DNA of 64,000 nucleotides from Camillea tinctor. Lineage: Eukaryota; Ascomycota; Sordariomycetes; Xylariales; Xylariaceae. Below are positions 48,891 through 58,652 of the stretch, piece after piece. The stretch lies in contig MU394142.1 in the NCBI GenBank assembly GCA_022578605.1, positions 62,001 to 126,000 of the forward strand, in the 5' to 3' direction. The translations under genes and the position numbers were made by a program. Under the pieces are notes generated by a model. It saw only the letters and a program-made list of their open reading frames with translations. It was not told the DNA's origin and did not search any database. Each line of letters opens with the position of its first letter. The stretch's first letter is position 1.

Positions 48891-50093
48891 TTACTTCCAG
48901 ACTTCACTTGCGATACGTTTCACTAGCAATAACTTCTCCCACATGCGTTCCATCGTCATACCCAGACCACCAGCCAGGCTACTGCTACTAAAACCGCACT
49001 GCGGGCTCAGGGCCAGACAATCGAGCGCCTCTTCTTTACTTATTTTCTGTGCGTCGGCGATCACCGCCGCCGCCGCATATATCCTCTCCTTGATCGTCTC
49101 CGGGTCCTCCAACTCGGCGCTTTTCGACGTGACGAGCCCTAGTACGACGTTCTTGCCCTTGGGTAGGAACCGAAGCGGCTCGAACCCGCCCGCCCGCTCC
49201 AGGTCGTCGAACTCGAGGTAGTACGTCTCGTAGTCTGTCTCGTTGAACAGTTTATACGCTATCTTCTCGTACGAGCCGGAGACCCAGTGCGTGGAGCCGG
49301 ACATGTTCCCGCGGCACAGGTGCATGCCGGCGTGCAGGTCCTTCGGCTTGCTCGCGAGCAGCTTGTTGTGGGCGCGTGTGTACAGGTCTAGCAGCTCGTC
49401 TGTGTTGGTACCGTCCTTGCGGCAGCCTTCGAGGAACTGCGAGGAGCAAAAGTACGTCAGGTGCGGATCGTCGATCTGTATGTTATGCAGCCCGTTGTTG
49501 TATAGGGTTTTCAGTTCTGCCGCGTAGCACTTGGCAAGATCATCGAAGTACTCTTCGTCTGATGTATATCCCGACTCCTTAGTCCATGCTGTCCCGGGCT
49601 TCAGCTGTATGTGTTGATAGTTCGGCGCCGGCATCGTGAACTTGGCCTCACCCCACAATTCCTTGGGGAGGCTGTCCCGAAGTGAAAGCCATTCTGAGAG
49701 ATAGGGGGAGTCTTTATACTGGATCTTGCCAGTGCACACTACAGCTGCCCGAGTCTTTGCTCCCATCTTAGCTAGGCCGGTAGTGGTTGGAAAGTCGGTG
49801 CGAAAAGCGTCCGGGATGGGAAGATCAGGTCTAGCCTCGAAACCTGAGAGCTTCTCGAAGAAACCACCATAGTAGATGTGCCGGGCGTACTCTCCATCTG
49901 TAATGGGCCTAATACCTTTCTCTAATTGAATGTGGACGACATCCTTTATTGCTCTGGATTCTGCTTCCTTGACTGACTGTGGGACGTCAAGTGAGTACAT
50001 TTGCGATGGCGATGATAGACTGGAGCGGGCATCTAGGAGTGCTTGTGGCCGTAGCAATGATCCGATATGATCTGCTCGAAAAGGCGGCGCCAT
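48891..50093 (-). CDS. MetE C-terminal-domain-like (cobalamin-independent methionine synthase-like) methyltransferase
   Basis: Intronless, 400 aa, from an ATG directly followed by APPFRADHIGSLLRP, the typical start of stand-alone proteins similar to the C-terminal half of MetE. The zinc site of the family is visible: His258 and Cys260 (HLC), Glu294 (YYLEFDD) and Cys366 (SPQCGF). DGEYARHIYYGGFFEKLSGF and IDDPHLTYF are other conserved parts. MetE transfers a methyl group from 5-methyltetrahydrofolate to homocysteine using two homologous halves (about 750 aa). This protein has only the zinc-bearing half, so it may use another methyl donor or thiol substrate, as in the bacterial YxjG/YxjH type. 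Real substrate unknown. A C/T-rich stretch (50101-50140) lies just upstream. Confidence 0.9.
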   Translation of the reverse strand: MAPPFRADHIGSLLRPQALLDARSSLSSPSQMYSLDVPQSVKEAESRAIKDVVHIQLEKGIRPITDGEYARHIYYGGFFEKLSGFEARPDLPIPDAFRTDFPTTTGLAKMGAKTRAAVVCTGKIQYKDSPYLSEWLSLRDSLPKELWGEAKFTMPAPNYQHIQLKPGTAWTKESGYTSDEEYFDDLAKCYAAELKTLYNNGLHNIQIDDPHLTYFCSSQFLEGCRKDGTNTDELLDLYTRAHNKLLASKPKDLHAGMHLCRGNMSGSTHWVSGSYEKIAYKLFNETDYETYYLEFDDLERAGGFEPLRFLPKGKNVVLGLVTSKSAELEDPETIKERIYAAAAVIADAQKISKEEALDCLALSPQCGFSSSSLAGGLGMTMERMWEKLLLVKRIASEVWK

Positions 50094-52304
50094 TGTGAAG
50101 CCTTTTTTTTCTTTCTTTCTTCCTTTCCTTTCCTTTTCATATAAGACTTTTCGATGTTAGTTCGTTCAGTATCTAGACCCTATTTGTTACCATGTACTAG
50201 GAGAGAACGAAGCAAAGATGTCTTCTCGTGGGTGAGTTTCTTTTAGTAGAGTATATACCATAACCTATATATTTACCCCGCATCCCTTCGCGATGTGCAT
50301 CTTCATATTATATTCACGTTATGGATCCTTGAGATCCGCAACTTCCGAATATGTGCGGGGTGGGAACGTCGATTTGCTCGATAGTTAGTTGCCTCTTCTA
50401 GCACTGGACAGATCAGTATATAAAATAGTTCCAGGAGGATCAACATCCTCGGTTATTCGAATCAATAACTACGCAGGCGAGCAGTATATGGATATAGATA
50501 ATGCCGACTTTTACATTCACAGTATGAAATTATCTATATTATCTACTTACATATAAATATCTGGATATCTGTACTTCCCTCTCAGGATTTATTGGTGTGC
50601 TACATACAGGCAGAGTCGACTGAACTCCCATTTGCTATGGGAGGACGAGTAGCCTTAAGGTGTATAGCCGCAAACTATACTAACCTAAGTTAAATGCGAT
50701 AACGGCTAAAATGAAATTGAAGGGGGGCATAATAGTATAGAGAGTACCTAGGTAGGTAGTAATTCAAAAAATATTTTATTGGTATTTAGTTAATTTATCG
50801 ACGAAGTAAGAGACATCGATTCTTGACTGTAACTGCCACAAATGCCTGGATATTCTAACTTTGATAAACATATGTTAAGAATTTTAAACATACATTCATA
50901 GTCACAAATCTACAGGTTTCATTATATAGCCGAGGTAACATTGTTGAATCCTTCATGGCAATTTGTCATAGAATCCATGATGTTATCCTGAATATATGTT
51001 TCATAGTGTTACACGTTCTTGAGCCCAACCACATGCCAACTTATACAAATCGAAATAATAAATACTTCCGTACAAAATAAATTAGTATGATCTATAAGTT
51101 AAGGACTATAGAGAATGCAAATTCTCATGTGGTTTTTCTTCTCACTTCCTTCTCTCTCAACCTCTATTTAGAGATAAAATCAGAGACATACTAATAAATA
51201 ATACGAAACTATCATTCACAGACGTTTACTAAAATCAAGCTGAATAATTTATATTACTCACCGGTCTTAAGCTATGACTATACGTGACTATGAAATAATA
51301 GTGAATATTATATTCTAGATTCAAGCTCAGCGCCAATACATAGGTAAATAAATAGGGGGTCACTTACATTATGCACCTTACCTACCTAACATGACCACTT
51401 AATCTACAATTTCTACATACAGCTTCACTTATTTCAACCACATCAGAATTCCTCGAACTATACACTTAAGAATTGTATCTACAAACAACTACTACTTGAT
51501 AACTTATCTTATCTCAGGAAGAAAAGTCGCCTTATCACTGACAAAAATCATTAGGAATCTAGGATTGTATGGGCAGAAATGGAGATCTGGAAGTTGATCG
51601 CTTTAGGCACCGTAATATTGGCCCTTGCCGCAGGCGCTGCGGTGATCGTCTGGTTCATTGCGATACTTCTCTCCATCAACTTGGTGTTACTAAACTTGGA
51701 TGTCCCCTTCACAGGGCGGCCGGTGCGACTCGCGGTTACGAGCGCCCAGATACGGTAACGGCCTCGGTGGATGGCGGTTGGCCCTGTTAGCAGATTAATT
51801 CCATTCTGTATTCTTTTGAGCTGCTCGATCGAGGAGTTATAGTCAATAATACGTTAGACCTCTGTATACAAGTTCGTTTCGAAGAGATGATATAAATAAA
51901 AACCACAAATAAATAACATACCTTTAGAGTCTACGAATTATTTGTATTATACATCGCTTGTGAGGCCCTTAAACGTTTCTTCTCCATCGTTAGACACATT
52001 ATTTCCACGAGGAGCCATTGTCACGCTTCGGCAACTTGTGTACAAAGAACCTTTTAGTCTACCAGCCGCTTGCATACTCTTTCCTCCCACAAGAAATGTA
52101 AAACATGATGTCTCATATTCGGGGTATCCGATACAATGAACTGTTATCCTATTGCGATACCGTCTCTTTCATCAACGTAAGAGTCGAACTTCAAGGCTGC
52201 TCGATTCCTACTATGGCTCATTCTCTTGCTCACCAACTTCAGCTTCTTACAATGCGAACCACCCACTCTGCCTATTACACCAGTAACTGTCAGAATCACA
52301 CGAT
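50094..52304. other. AT-rich intergenic region
   Basis: 2.2 kb, strongly AT-rich between about 50.5 and 51.5 kb, with one ACCTAGGT palindrome at 50746. A small more GC-rich open frame at 51579-51758 is listed separately. I see no transposon coding remnants. Confidence 0.6.
51579..51758 (+). CDS. possible 59-aa single-pass membrane microprotein
   Basis: An ATG frame of 59 codons starts MEIWKLIALGTVILALAAGA and continues AVIVWFIAILLSINLVLLNL. That is one long hydrophobic segment (residues about 5-40), followed by a short polar basic tail (TGRPVRLAVTSAQIR). The frame coincides with a local rise in GC in otherwise AT-rich DNA, which is weak support for coding. No family recognised. The neighbouring gene at 52305 also begins with an Ala/Gly-rich membrane anchor, but the two do not appear homologous beyond that. 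It could be chance. Confidence 0.3.
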   Translation: MEIWKLIALGTVILALAAGAAVIVWFIAILLSINLVLLNLDVPFTGRPVRLAVTSAQIR

Positions 52305-53300
52305 ATGGTCTCGTCAGGCGCTACAGCCGGTATCGCGATAGCCTGTGCCATTGCAGGCGCAGCTATCGCTTCCACCATATTCTTGTTACTGCGCCGTCGC
52401 CGGCCCAACCCAGCAGCGAGCACCTCGTCGATAATATCGCGTCTCGAAGGCATACGCGCGGACACGCTGAAATACCTACCGGAAGACCTTCCCCATTCCC
52501 AGTCTAGGCTCGAATTCGGCTTCATGGACCTAGCCATCAAGGACCTGGTCTCGAAGTTCTTCCACGACCAACCCGTGCCCCCCGGAACCGTCGACGCCGG
52601 GAAAATCGACGCCCTGGTGGGAAACTCCAGCATCAACTGGACGCCCAACCTCTGCGACCCGTCGAACCGCAAGCACGCGCTCAGGGGCTACATCGCGCGG
52701 ACCCTCTTCCACCGCACCGACCTGTCCACCAGCGCCGTGGAAACAAACCTCCTCCCCGTCGACATAGTCCGGTGCTACCGCCCCGCGCTCGCGGGCGACC
52801 ACCACCGGGGTACGTTTCTCCTCTCTCCCTCTCTCTTTTTCTTCTTCTTTAAAGCAGCCCACCAGCTAACACCCCCAGGCACACCGCACATCCTGGGCCT
52901 CTGGCGCGCGCTCACCGCGCACCTGCTGTCCAAGCCGTACCCCACGCAGGCCTTCCCGTACGCGGAGCTCGCCGCGGCGGACCGGCGCATCGAGAACATC
53001 CGGCTTCTGGCGGCGGAGCTGGCGGACGCGCTGCACCCGTTCCGCAACGACAAGTCCGAGGAGCGGTTCGTGTACGCGCTTAAGCGGGCCGTGCAGCAGT
53101 ACGCGCAGCTCGCGTGGCGGCTGTTTGCGCAGCGCAACCCGGTGGAGGTCGCGTGGCCTGGGGCGGCTGCCGAGAGGATGGTTGTGTATCCCGCGCTGAG
53201 GCAGCGGGATTTGGATACGGGGGTTGTGGGCACGGTTAGTGAGGCGCGGTACGAGGAGGTAAAGGCCTGTTACGGAGGTTGGGGCGAGCTAGGGGGGTAG
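52305..53300 (+). CDS. hypothetical protein with N-terminal membrane anchor
   Basis: A 69-bp intron at 52810-52878 (GTACGT donor, GCTAAC branch site, CCCCCAG acceptor) fits well. The frame also reads through it, but the intron removes a Phe/Ser/Leu-rich stretch and joins HHRG to TPHILGLW, giving 308 aa. Residues about 8-29 form a membrane helix followed by Arg-Arg-Arg-Arg, suggesting an N-terminal anchor with a cytosolic body. The body is soluble, with helical segments (SRLEFGFMDLAIKDLVSKFF, ALKRAVQQYAQLAWRLF). I do not recognise the family and see no catalytic motif. Codons are very GC-rich at third positions, in contrast to the AT-rich flank. Confidence 0.75.
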   Translation: MVSSGATAGIAIACAIAGAAIASTIFLLLRRRRPNPAASTSSIISRLEGIRADTLKYLPEDLPHSQSRLEFGFMDLAIKDLVSKFFHDQPVPPGTVDAGKIDALVGNSSINWTPNLCDPSNRKHALRGYIARTLFHRTDLSTSAVETNLLPVDIVRCYRPALAGDHHRGTFLLSPSLFFFFFKAAHQLTPPGTPHILGLWRALTAHLLSKPYPTQAFPYAELAAADRRIENIRLLAAELADALHPFRNDKSEERFVYALKRAVQQYAQLAWRLFAQRNPVEVAWPGAAAERMVVYPALRQRDLDTGVVGTVSEARYEEVKACYGGWGELGG

Positions 53301-54631
53301 CTGTGGGAAAGGATGGGGGTACAGGATGAAGCCCCCCTCCCTCTGTAAAATGGATATAGAAGAGTTGTGAGCGCCTCCTTTTTTTTTTTTTTTTTTTTTT
53401 TTTTGGAGAGAGCACTGGTATGGCTTGTATCGAGAAATTCGTGTATGTAACAGGAGTGTATGTGTTGGGGCTCTGCAGTGGTGAGGATACTGTTCCCCCC
53501 TTTAAACATTGCGTTCATAGATTGATTTCAAACTCGGTTGATGTCGGTTAATGGCTAGGTAAGTTGGATGTATATATATAAAGACGCAAATGAATATAGG
53601 CGAAGCGTCACCGTTCATTCATCACCCCATGCTTATAGGAAGTATTGTCACGACAGCGGCCGTGATGTGTGTATAGTCAAGTGATACTAATTACAACCTA
53701 CACTTCTTTCTTCTCTACGATAGTGATGGCAGCAGACTCAATAGCATCTTTTTCTTGTTTGGTATCCTCTGTTGTCTTGAAGTATCGTCACGGTGCGGCT
53801 CTGCGTAACAATGGTTTTGTGGTACTGAATTTAAGACATGCTTGCACATGTATGGACTTGGCCAAACTCTTTATTCGTTCGTTGGCGTAGTGATGAGGGT
53901 ATTTTGTCTCGGTTCCGTCGTGTCGGGATTCTTCCCTCTCGCTTAGACGAGGGGGAAATGGGATTCTGGACTCGCCAATCTAAACAGCTCTCTGCGTGTC
54001 TCCTATTCGCTCTTTTTGATATATATATTGCATACTACAGTTTATGCACAACTACCCCATAAATGTAATATAGGTAATTAGTTCCTTTACCATTACTCTC
54101 AAGGCAACACCTTATTTGGACCCTCAGTCGTCTCTCCTTTACGTTCTTACGAAAGCTTTGTGTTTGCTAACTATAAATAGAAGGCTTAACTCACTCCTAC
54201 ACTATTTCTAAATCGAACTAGCGAAACATAGACCTTAGAGACCTAGTCTTGTCGAGCACATATCTAGTGCTCGAACAAGATCTAGCTTGACCTATTGACT
54301 ATTTTTTGGGCGAAGGTAGAGCTTTGGCTAAGCAGGCTATTGCACCTGCGGCCAATATCGCTCGGAGGACACGATTGATTACAACTTGTCGGCTGGTATC
54401 GGGTCTCTATATGTGTATGCATCTTCCTATTAGCACGTGTACACGTGTCAAGGTATATTGTTTGACCAATGCAGACTCCAACATGTAATCTTCAGAAAGG
54501 ATGTGGTGGCAGGAGGGATTTTCGGATATTGGCACTTGTAATAATATGGGCTACACTGTAGAGCACACCATGGAAACCTGCGCGGAGGAAGTTCAGTGAC
54601 AGCAAGAATATATGAAAGAATCGGAGAAAAC
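53301..54631. other. intergenic region
   Basis: 1.3 kb between two convergent genes, so mostly 3' flanks. It contains the T26 run and otherwise nothing recognisable; open frames of up to 74 codons look random. Confidence 0.6.
53379..53404. repeat. T26 homopolymer
   Basis: Twenty-six consecutive T residues downstream of the membrane-anchored protein gene; length may vary between isolates or assemblies. Confidence 0.95.
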
Positions 54632-55833
54632 TCAACCCATCATCCTCTGACGCAGGAAATCAGATACGGCCTTTCTCCCTTCTGCTCTAAACATAGTGTC
54701 GTTGTGAAAAGCTCCAGCGACAAGCTTCCTTGTGACAGGTAACTGGACTTCCAGACACCTGTTGTATAACTTGTCTGCGAGTTCTGCCGGCACTAACTCG
54801 TCTCTGTCTGCTTGTAGGATAAAGACAGCGGGTAGGTTGCCCTTGGGCATATAGCCTTTAGAAATGAGTCCTAGGTTCCGCCAGCTGTCTAGATGATTAC
54901 GAAGAAACGGCCACAGATGCTTATAGGGTAGCCATTTCTGAGGGTAGAGAACCTCCAACATGGCACGAACTGAGGTAAAGGGAGTCTCGAGAATCAAGGC
55001 GTTCAGATGTAAATTATCGGGCATAAGACATTCAGAAGCCAAGTTGGTAGCTACACCCGAACCAATACTTTGGCCCCATAGTACCAGTTCTGCAGGGGGG
55101 ATGGAAGCTCCCCTGTCGTCATAAGTGTTTTGATGCAGCTTGGATATGTAGTCAACAGCTGCGGCAGCATCGAGCCGAATGCCTTTCTCAGTAGGCCGAC
55201 CCCGAGAGGTCCAATAGCCCCTGTAGCTAAGGCATATCATGGTGCAGCGAACACGCTTGGGCTCCTGCAGCATGCGTCTCTCCAGCATGCATAAGACCGA
55301 AGAGAGGTCGGGCAGCCGCGGGGGGAGCGATGATGCATTTCCTGACCTTGGTAAGCTCATCAACTGGGATTTAACAAGAGGAGTAAGATATAGTGCGGAC
55401 CCTGGAAATAGAGAATATAGAAGACAGCGTCTGGACGAGTCGAGGTGTTCCGGCTCTGTCCTAGATCGAGATCTGTAACCGCGAGGGCTAAATCTGTTCC
55501 ATCACGGGCACGGATCCTCTCCTCACGCCAGTGTATACCACCAAGACGATTTGCATAATCCTGGATCTTCTCCCACCGTGCATTGGGTGGTAAGCCAGGC
55601 ATGTATATGATCTTGTTCTGAAATACGACCATCATGAAGCACTTCCAAGTCCATAATGAGATGAACAGACCCCCAAAGACTACAGGGGCTAGCAACAGAC
55701 CTTGGGTTTGGAGATATCTCCTGCAGGTCAACGTGTTGACGCGAGATGTCGTGGAGAAAGATGATGGGACAATAGCCAACTGGCTTAGACGCCGACTGGG
55801 CAATGGATAGGCGCTGCGAAGGTGAAGAGGCAT
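54632..55833 (-). CDS. membrane-anchored alpha/beta hydrolase (Bem46/ABHD-like)
   Basis: Two exons, 55833-55401 and 55341-54632, give 380 aa. The N-terminus is basic (RRLSQLAIV..., CRRYLQTQ) and is followed by a membrane segment (LLAPVVFGGLFISLWTW, residues about 48-70). The hydrolase core follows, with YFQGNASSLPPRL, LSYRGYWTSRGRPTEKG, nucleophile elbow GQSIGSG (Ser236), acid in ADRDELVP (Asp325) and His357 in GAFHND. This is the ABHD12/13/Bem46 arrangement: an anchored serine hydrolase, probably on the ER or mitochondrial membrane, substrate unknown. The intron is needed to join FQG to NASSLPPR, but its donor reads GTCCGC, which is off consensus. The Bem46 protein of Neurospora is linked to germination and polarity, so a similar role is possible but not shown. 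Confidence 0.85.
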
Positions 55834-56712
55834 GGTGATGGGAAATAAAATAACATGGTTGGAGAGAAGAAAAAGAAAAGGAGAGAGAAAAAAAAAGAAA
55901 AAGGCGTTTAAGCGGGGTAAAGCAACATCAACAACGGAATAGTTAGGAATGCTATTTTATTGAGCAGTGAGTATGTAGGTAAGGTTACGAACATTGGAGG
56001 AGGGAGGGTTTTGATATCAGAGATCATGATGAGAAAGGTCTAGAAGGTCTAGAAGGTCTGGAGAAAAAAGACGAAAGAAAGGAACTATAATAATTAGGTC
56101 TGTAGTACAGTGGCCTATACCTAACCTAGGTATTACACAACATATGTAATAATCCCCGCTTTTAGCGTCAGTTGACACTGCAGGGATAACATGTATATGT
56201 AAGTTAACAGGGCTTAATCAGCATGATTAGCCCCATTCATTGGGGATAGACCTCCCTGACCTCTTTATGGGAAGCTACATAATTCCATATCTTAGTACCC
56301 TAAGCACTTGTGGTTACATCAATTTGACTATTTCTTAAATGACCCGACTTTTTTTGGGTATGTACATAACAATTGCATACAACTACAATACACACTACAA
56401 TACACACTACACTCACTACCAATACCTTTCATTACCACTACATACTAGCCTAGCCTAGTAGCTATTAGAACCCTAACTTGTCTTATTAGATAGCTTAAGG
56501 TTCAGTTCAAGTTCCCTGTCCACCTCATCATTCTCACCCCACCTCTTCTCCTCCCCATATACTTCTCCTTCTCCGTCTTCGCTACAACAACCTTTTTTTT
56601 TCTTCTCTACCTTTGCTCCCCTCCTCCAACCCACCTCTCATCTTCTAATCTTCAAAACATCTCCATCATTGAGAACATCAAGACCCTCATAAACAGAAAC
56701 CCATTTTACATT
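55834..56712. other. divergent promoter region, hydrolase and sds22
   Basis: 880 bp between two divergently transcribed genes, carrying both promoters. It holds an AAG-rich stretch (55861-55905), triplicated AAGGTCTAG (56037-56060), an ACCTAGGT palindrome at 56124, TACACACTACAA repeats (56390-56410) and a C/T-rich leader before sds22. Confidence 0.6.
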
Positions 56713-58007
56713 ATGCCCGGACAACTCGATAGAGATCACCGCGAAGAGTCGCCACAACATATAGAGGTCATTGAAGACGAGACTCGCACCGAGCACAGAG
56801 ATGGATTGCCCAGTCCTATCTTGAGAGATAGCAAAGGTTGGGACGGCAAGCTACGCATCGACCGCAATGCTCTCCTGCAGAACCCCGAGGCTCTGACCGA
56901 CCCTGATTATTCCGACGATGACCATGTCGTACCCGGCGAGGAGATAGGTGCCGATGAGGGTGAGTCAGTTGGTTGGATATTCGCTTTCGAAGCTGAAGGC
57001 TAATCGTTGCACTGCCATCTGCCATGTGTTCCTCTCTCTTTCTAGATCTCCTAGATGACGAAGACCCCGAGACCGACGAGATCAATCTTGTCCATTCCCG
57101 CATCTCCTCCATCCCTGCACTCCGACTCGAGCGATTCAAGAAAGTCATGCGGCTATGTCTGCGTCAGAACCTCGTCCAGCACGTCGAGGGGCTATCCGAC
57201 TTGGCCCCCACCCTGCAAGAGCTGGATCTCTACGATAACCTCATTTCACATGTCAGGGGTCTAGACGATCTCAAACAGCTCACCTTGCTCGACCTAAGCT
57301 TCAACAAAATCAAGCATATCAAACATATCGACCATCTTACCAAGCTTACCGACTTGTTTTTCGTGTCCAACAAAATTAGCACCATTGAGGGATTGAGCAC
57401 CTTGACCAACCTTCGCCAGATCGAGCTCGGATCGAATAGGATACGCGAGATACAGAACCTCGATGGCCTGAAGAACCTGGAGGAGCTTTGGTTGGCCAAA
57501 AACAAGATAACCGAGATCAAGGGTCTGGCTGGCTTGCCGAAACTCAGACTTCTGAGTATCCAGTCCAACCGAATCAAGGACCTGTCACCGCTGCGTGAAG
57601 TACCCCAACTCGAGGAGCTTTACATCTCTCACAATGCACTAGAGAGCCTCGAGGGCTTGGAAGAGAACCCGAACCTAACTACCATTGACATCTCGAACAA
57701 CATGGTCAAGAGTCTGAAGGGGTTGGGCAACTTGAAGAAAATCGAGGAAGTTTGGGCGAGCTACAACCAAATATCCGAGTTCACCGACATGGAGCGTGAA
57801 TTGGCTGACAAGGAGCATCTTACCACGGTTTACTTTGAAGGGAATCCCGTGCAGTTGAGACAGCCTGCGCTCTACCGTAACAAAGTCAGACTTGCTTTAC
57901 CACAGGTGCAACAAATTGACGCTAGTACGTAGTCCCTTATGAGTCTCCCTTCCTATTTCCAGAGTCAAGCCACTAACAACTATATAGCATTCGTCAAGAC
58001 GGTCTAA
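56713..58007 (+). CDS. sds22: protein phosphatase 1 regulatory subunit Sds22
   Basis: Three exons, 56713-56959, 57046-57924 and 57988-58007, give 381 aa; the last exon encodes only TFVKTV. An acidic N-terminal region (EEIGADEDLLDDEDPETDEI) leads into about eleven tandem 22-residue leucine-rich repeats of the SDS22 type (LTLLDLSFNKIKHIKHIDHL, LRQIELGSNRIREIQNLDGL), from about residue 100 to 350. A capping segment with YFEGNPVQLRQPALYRNKVR and LPQVQQIDA follows. Sds22 binds the PP1 catalytic subunit, helps its maturation and is needed for mitotic exit. Length and repeat number match fungal orthologues. Confidence 0.95.
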
Positions 58008-58652
58008 TACCCCCTTGCCGTGCGAGAGGACTCGAATCAATCGCGCATGGCTTTTTGAAATTGCATAGCATCGGAGTTTGGAGGTTCTTGTCCCTGGGAA
58101 CCGGCTCTCTCGGATGGGGATAGTTACTTTTAATGCATATTTTATTTATTACGAAGAAAAATTTAAGGGATAAGACAATGTCCGGAACTGGGACGTCAAC
58201 ATTTATAATATGGTTCTTTTACCTTTTCTCCATTTTCCTTTCTATTTCTATACCTCGCATAGGTTAAAAGGGCGGTAAGATATTGATAGGCTCACGCAAA
58301 AAAAGAGGATGGGGAAATATCTTTCTGAAGTTTCACGGGTCTACTGCGACCTAATCATCGATAATGAGACCACGATACAATATGGAAATACCCTGTCTAG
58401 ATTATCACCCTTCTCTCTCCCTCCCTCTCTCTCTTACTCTAACCTGACTGCCTTTCCATGCTTGTAAGCCTCATTGCTCTACAGATAATCTCTGTAGGGA
58501 ATGCTAAAGAGGGTCCGCCTGTCTTGTTTTCGCGGATGAGCAAGATTGTTCCCAATGTTTGGGCTCCTTTCCCTTAACGAAGACCCGTGACGTGGTGTGG
58601 CATGTTTGTGACGATATGGCTGACAGATCGCCGAGCATAGTGGCTGACTACT
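58008..58652. other. intergenic region between sds22 and xyrA
   Basis: 645 bp between convergent gene ends; both 3' UTRs lie here. Nothing else seen. Confidence 0.65.

Noticed and set aside
50500..51570. RIP-mutated transposon in the AT-rich stretch
   Set aside because: AT-rich, but no terminal repeats or decayed transposase/reverse-transcriptase reading frames could be made out; cannot be supported by eye.
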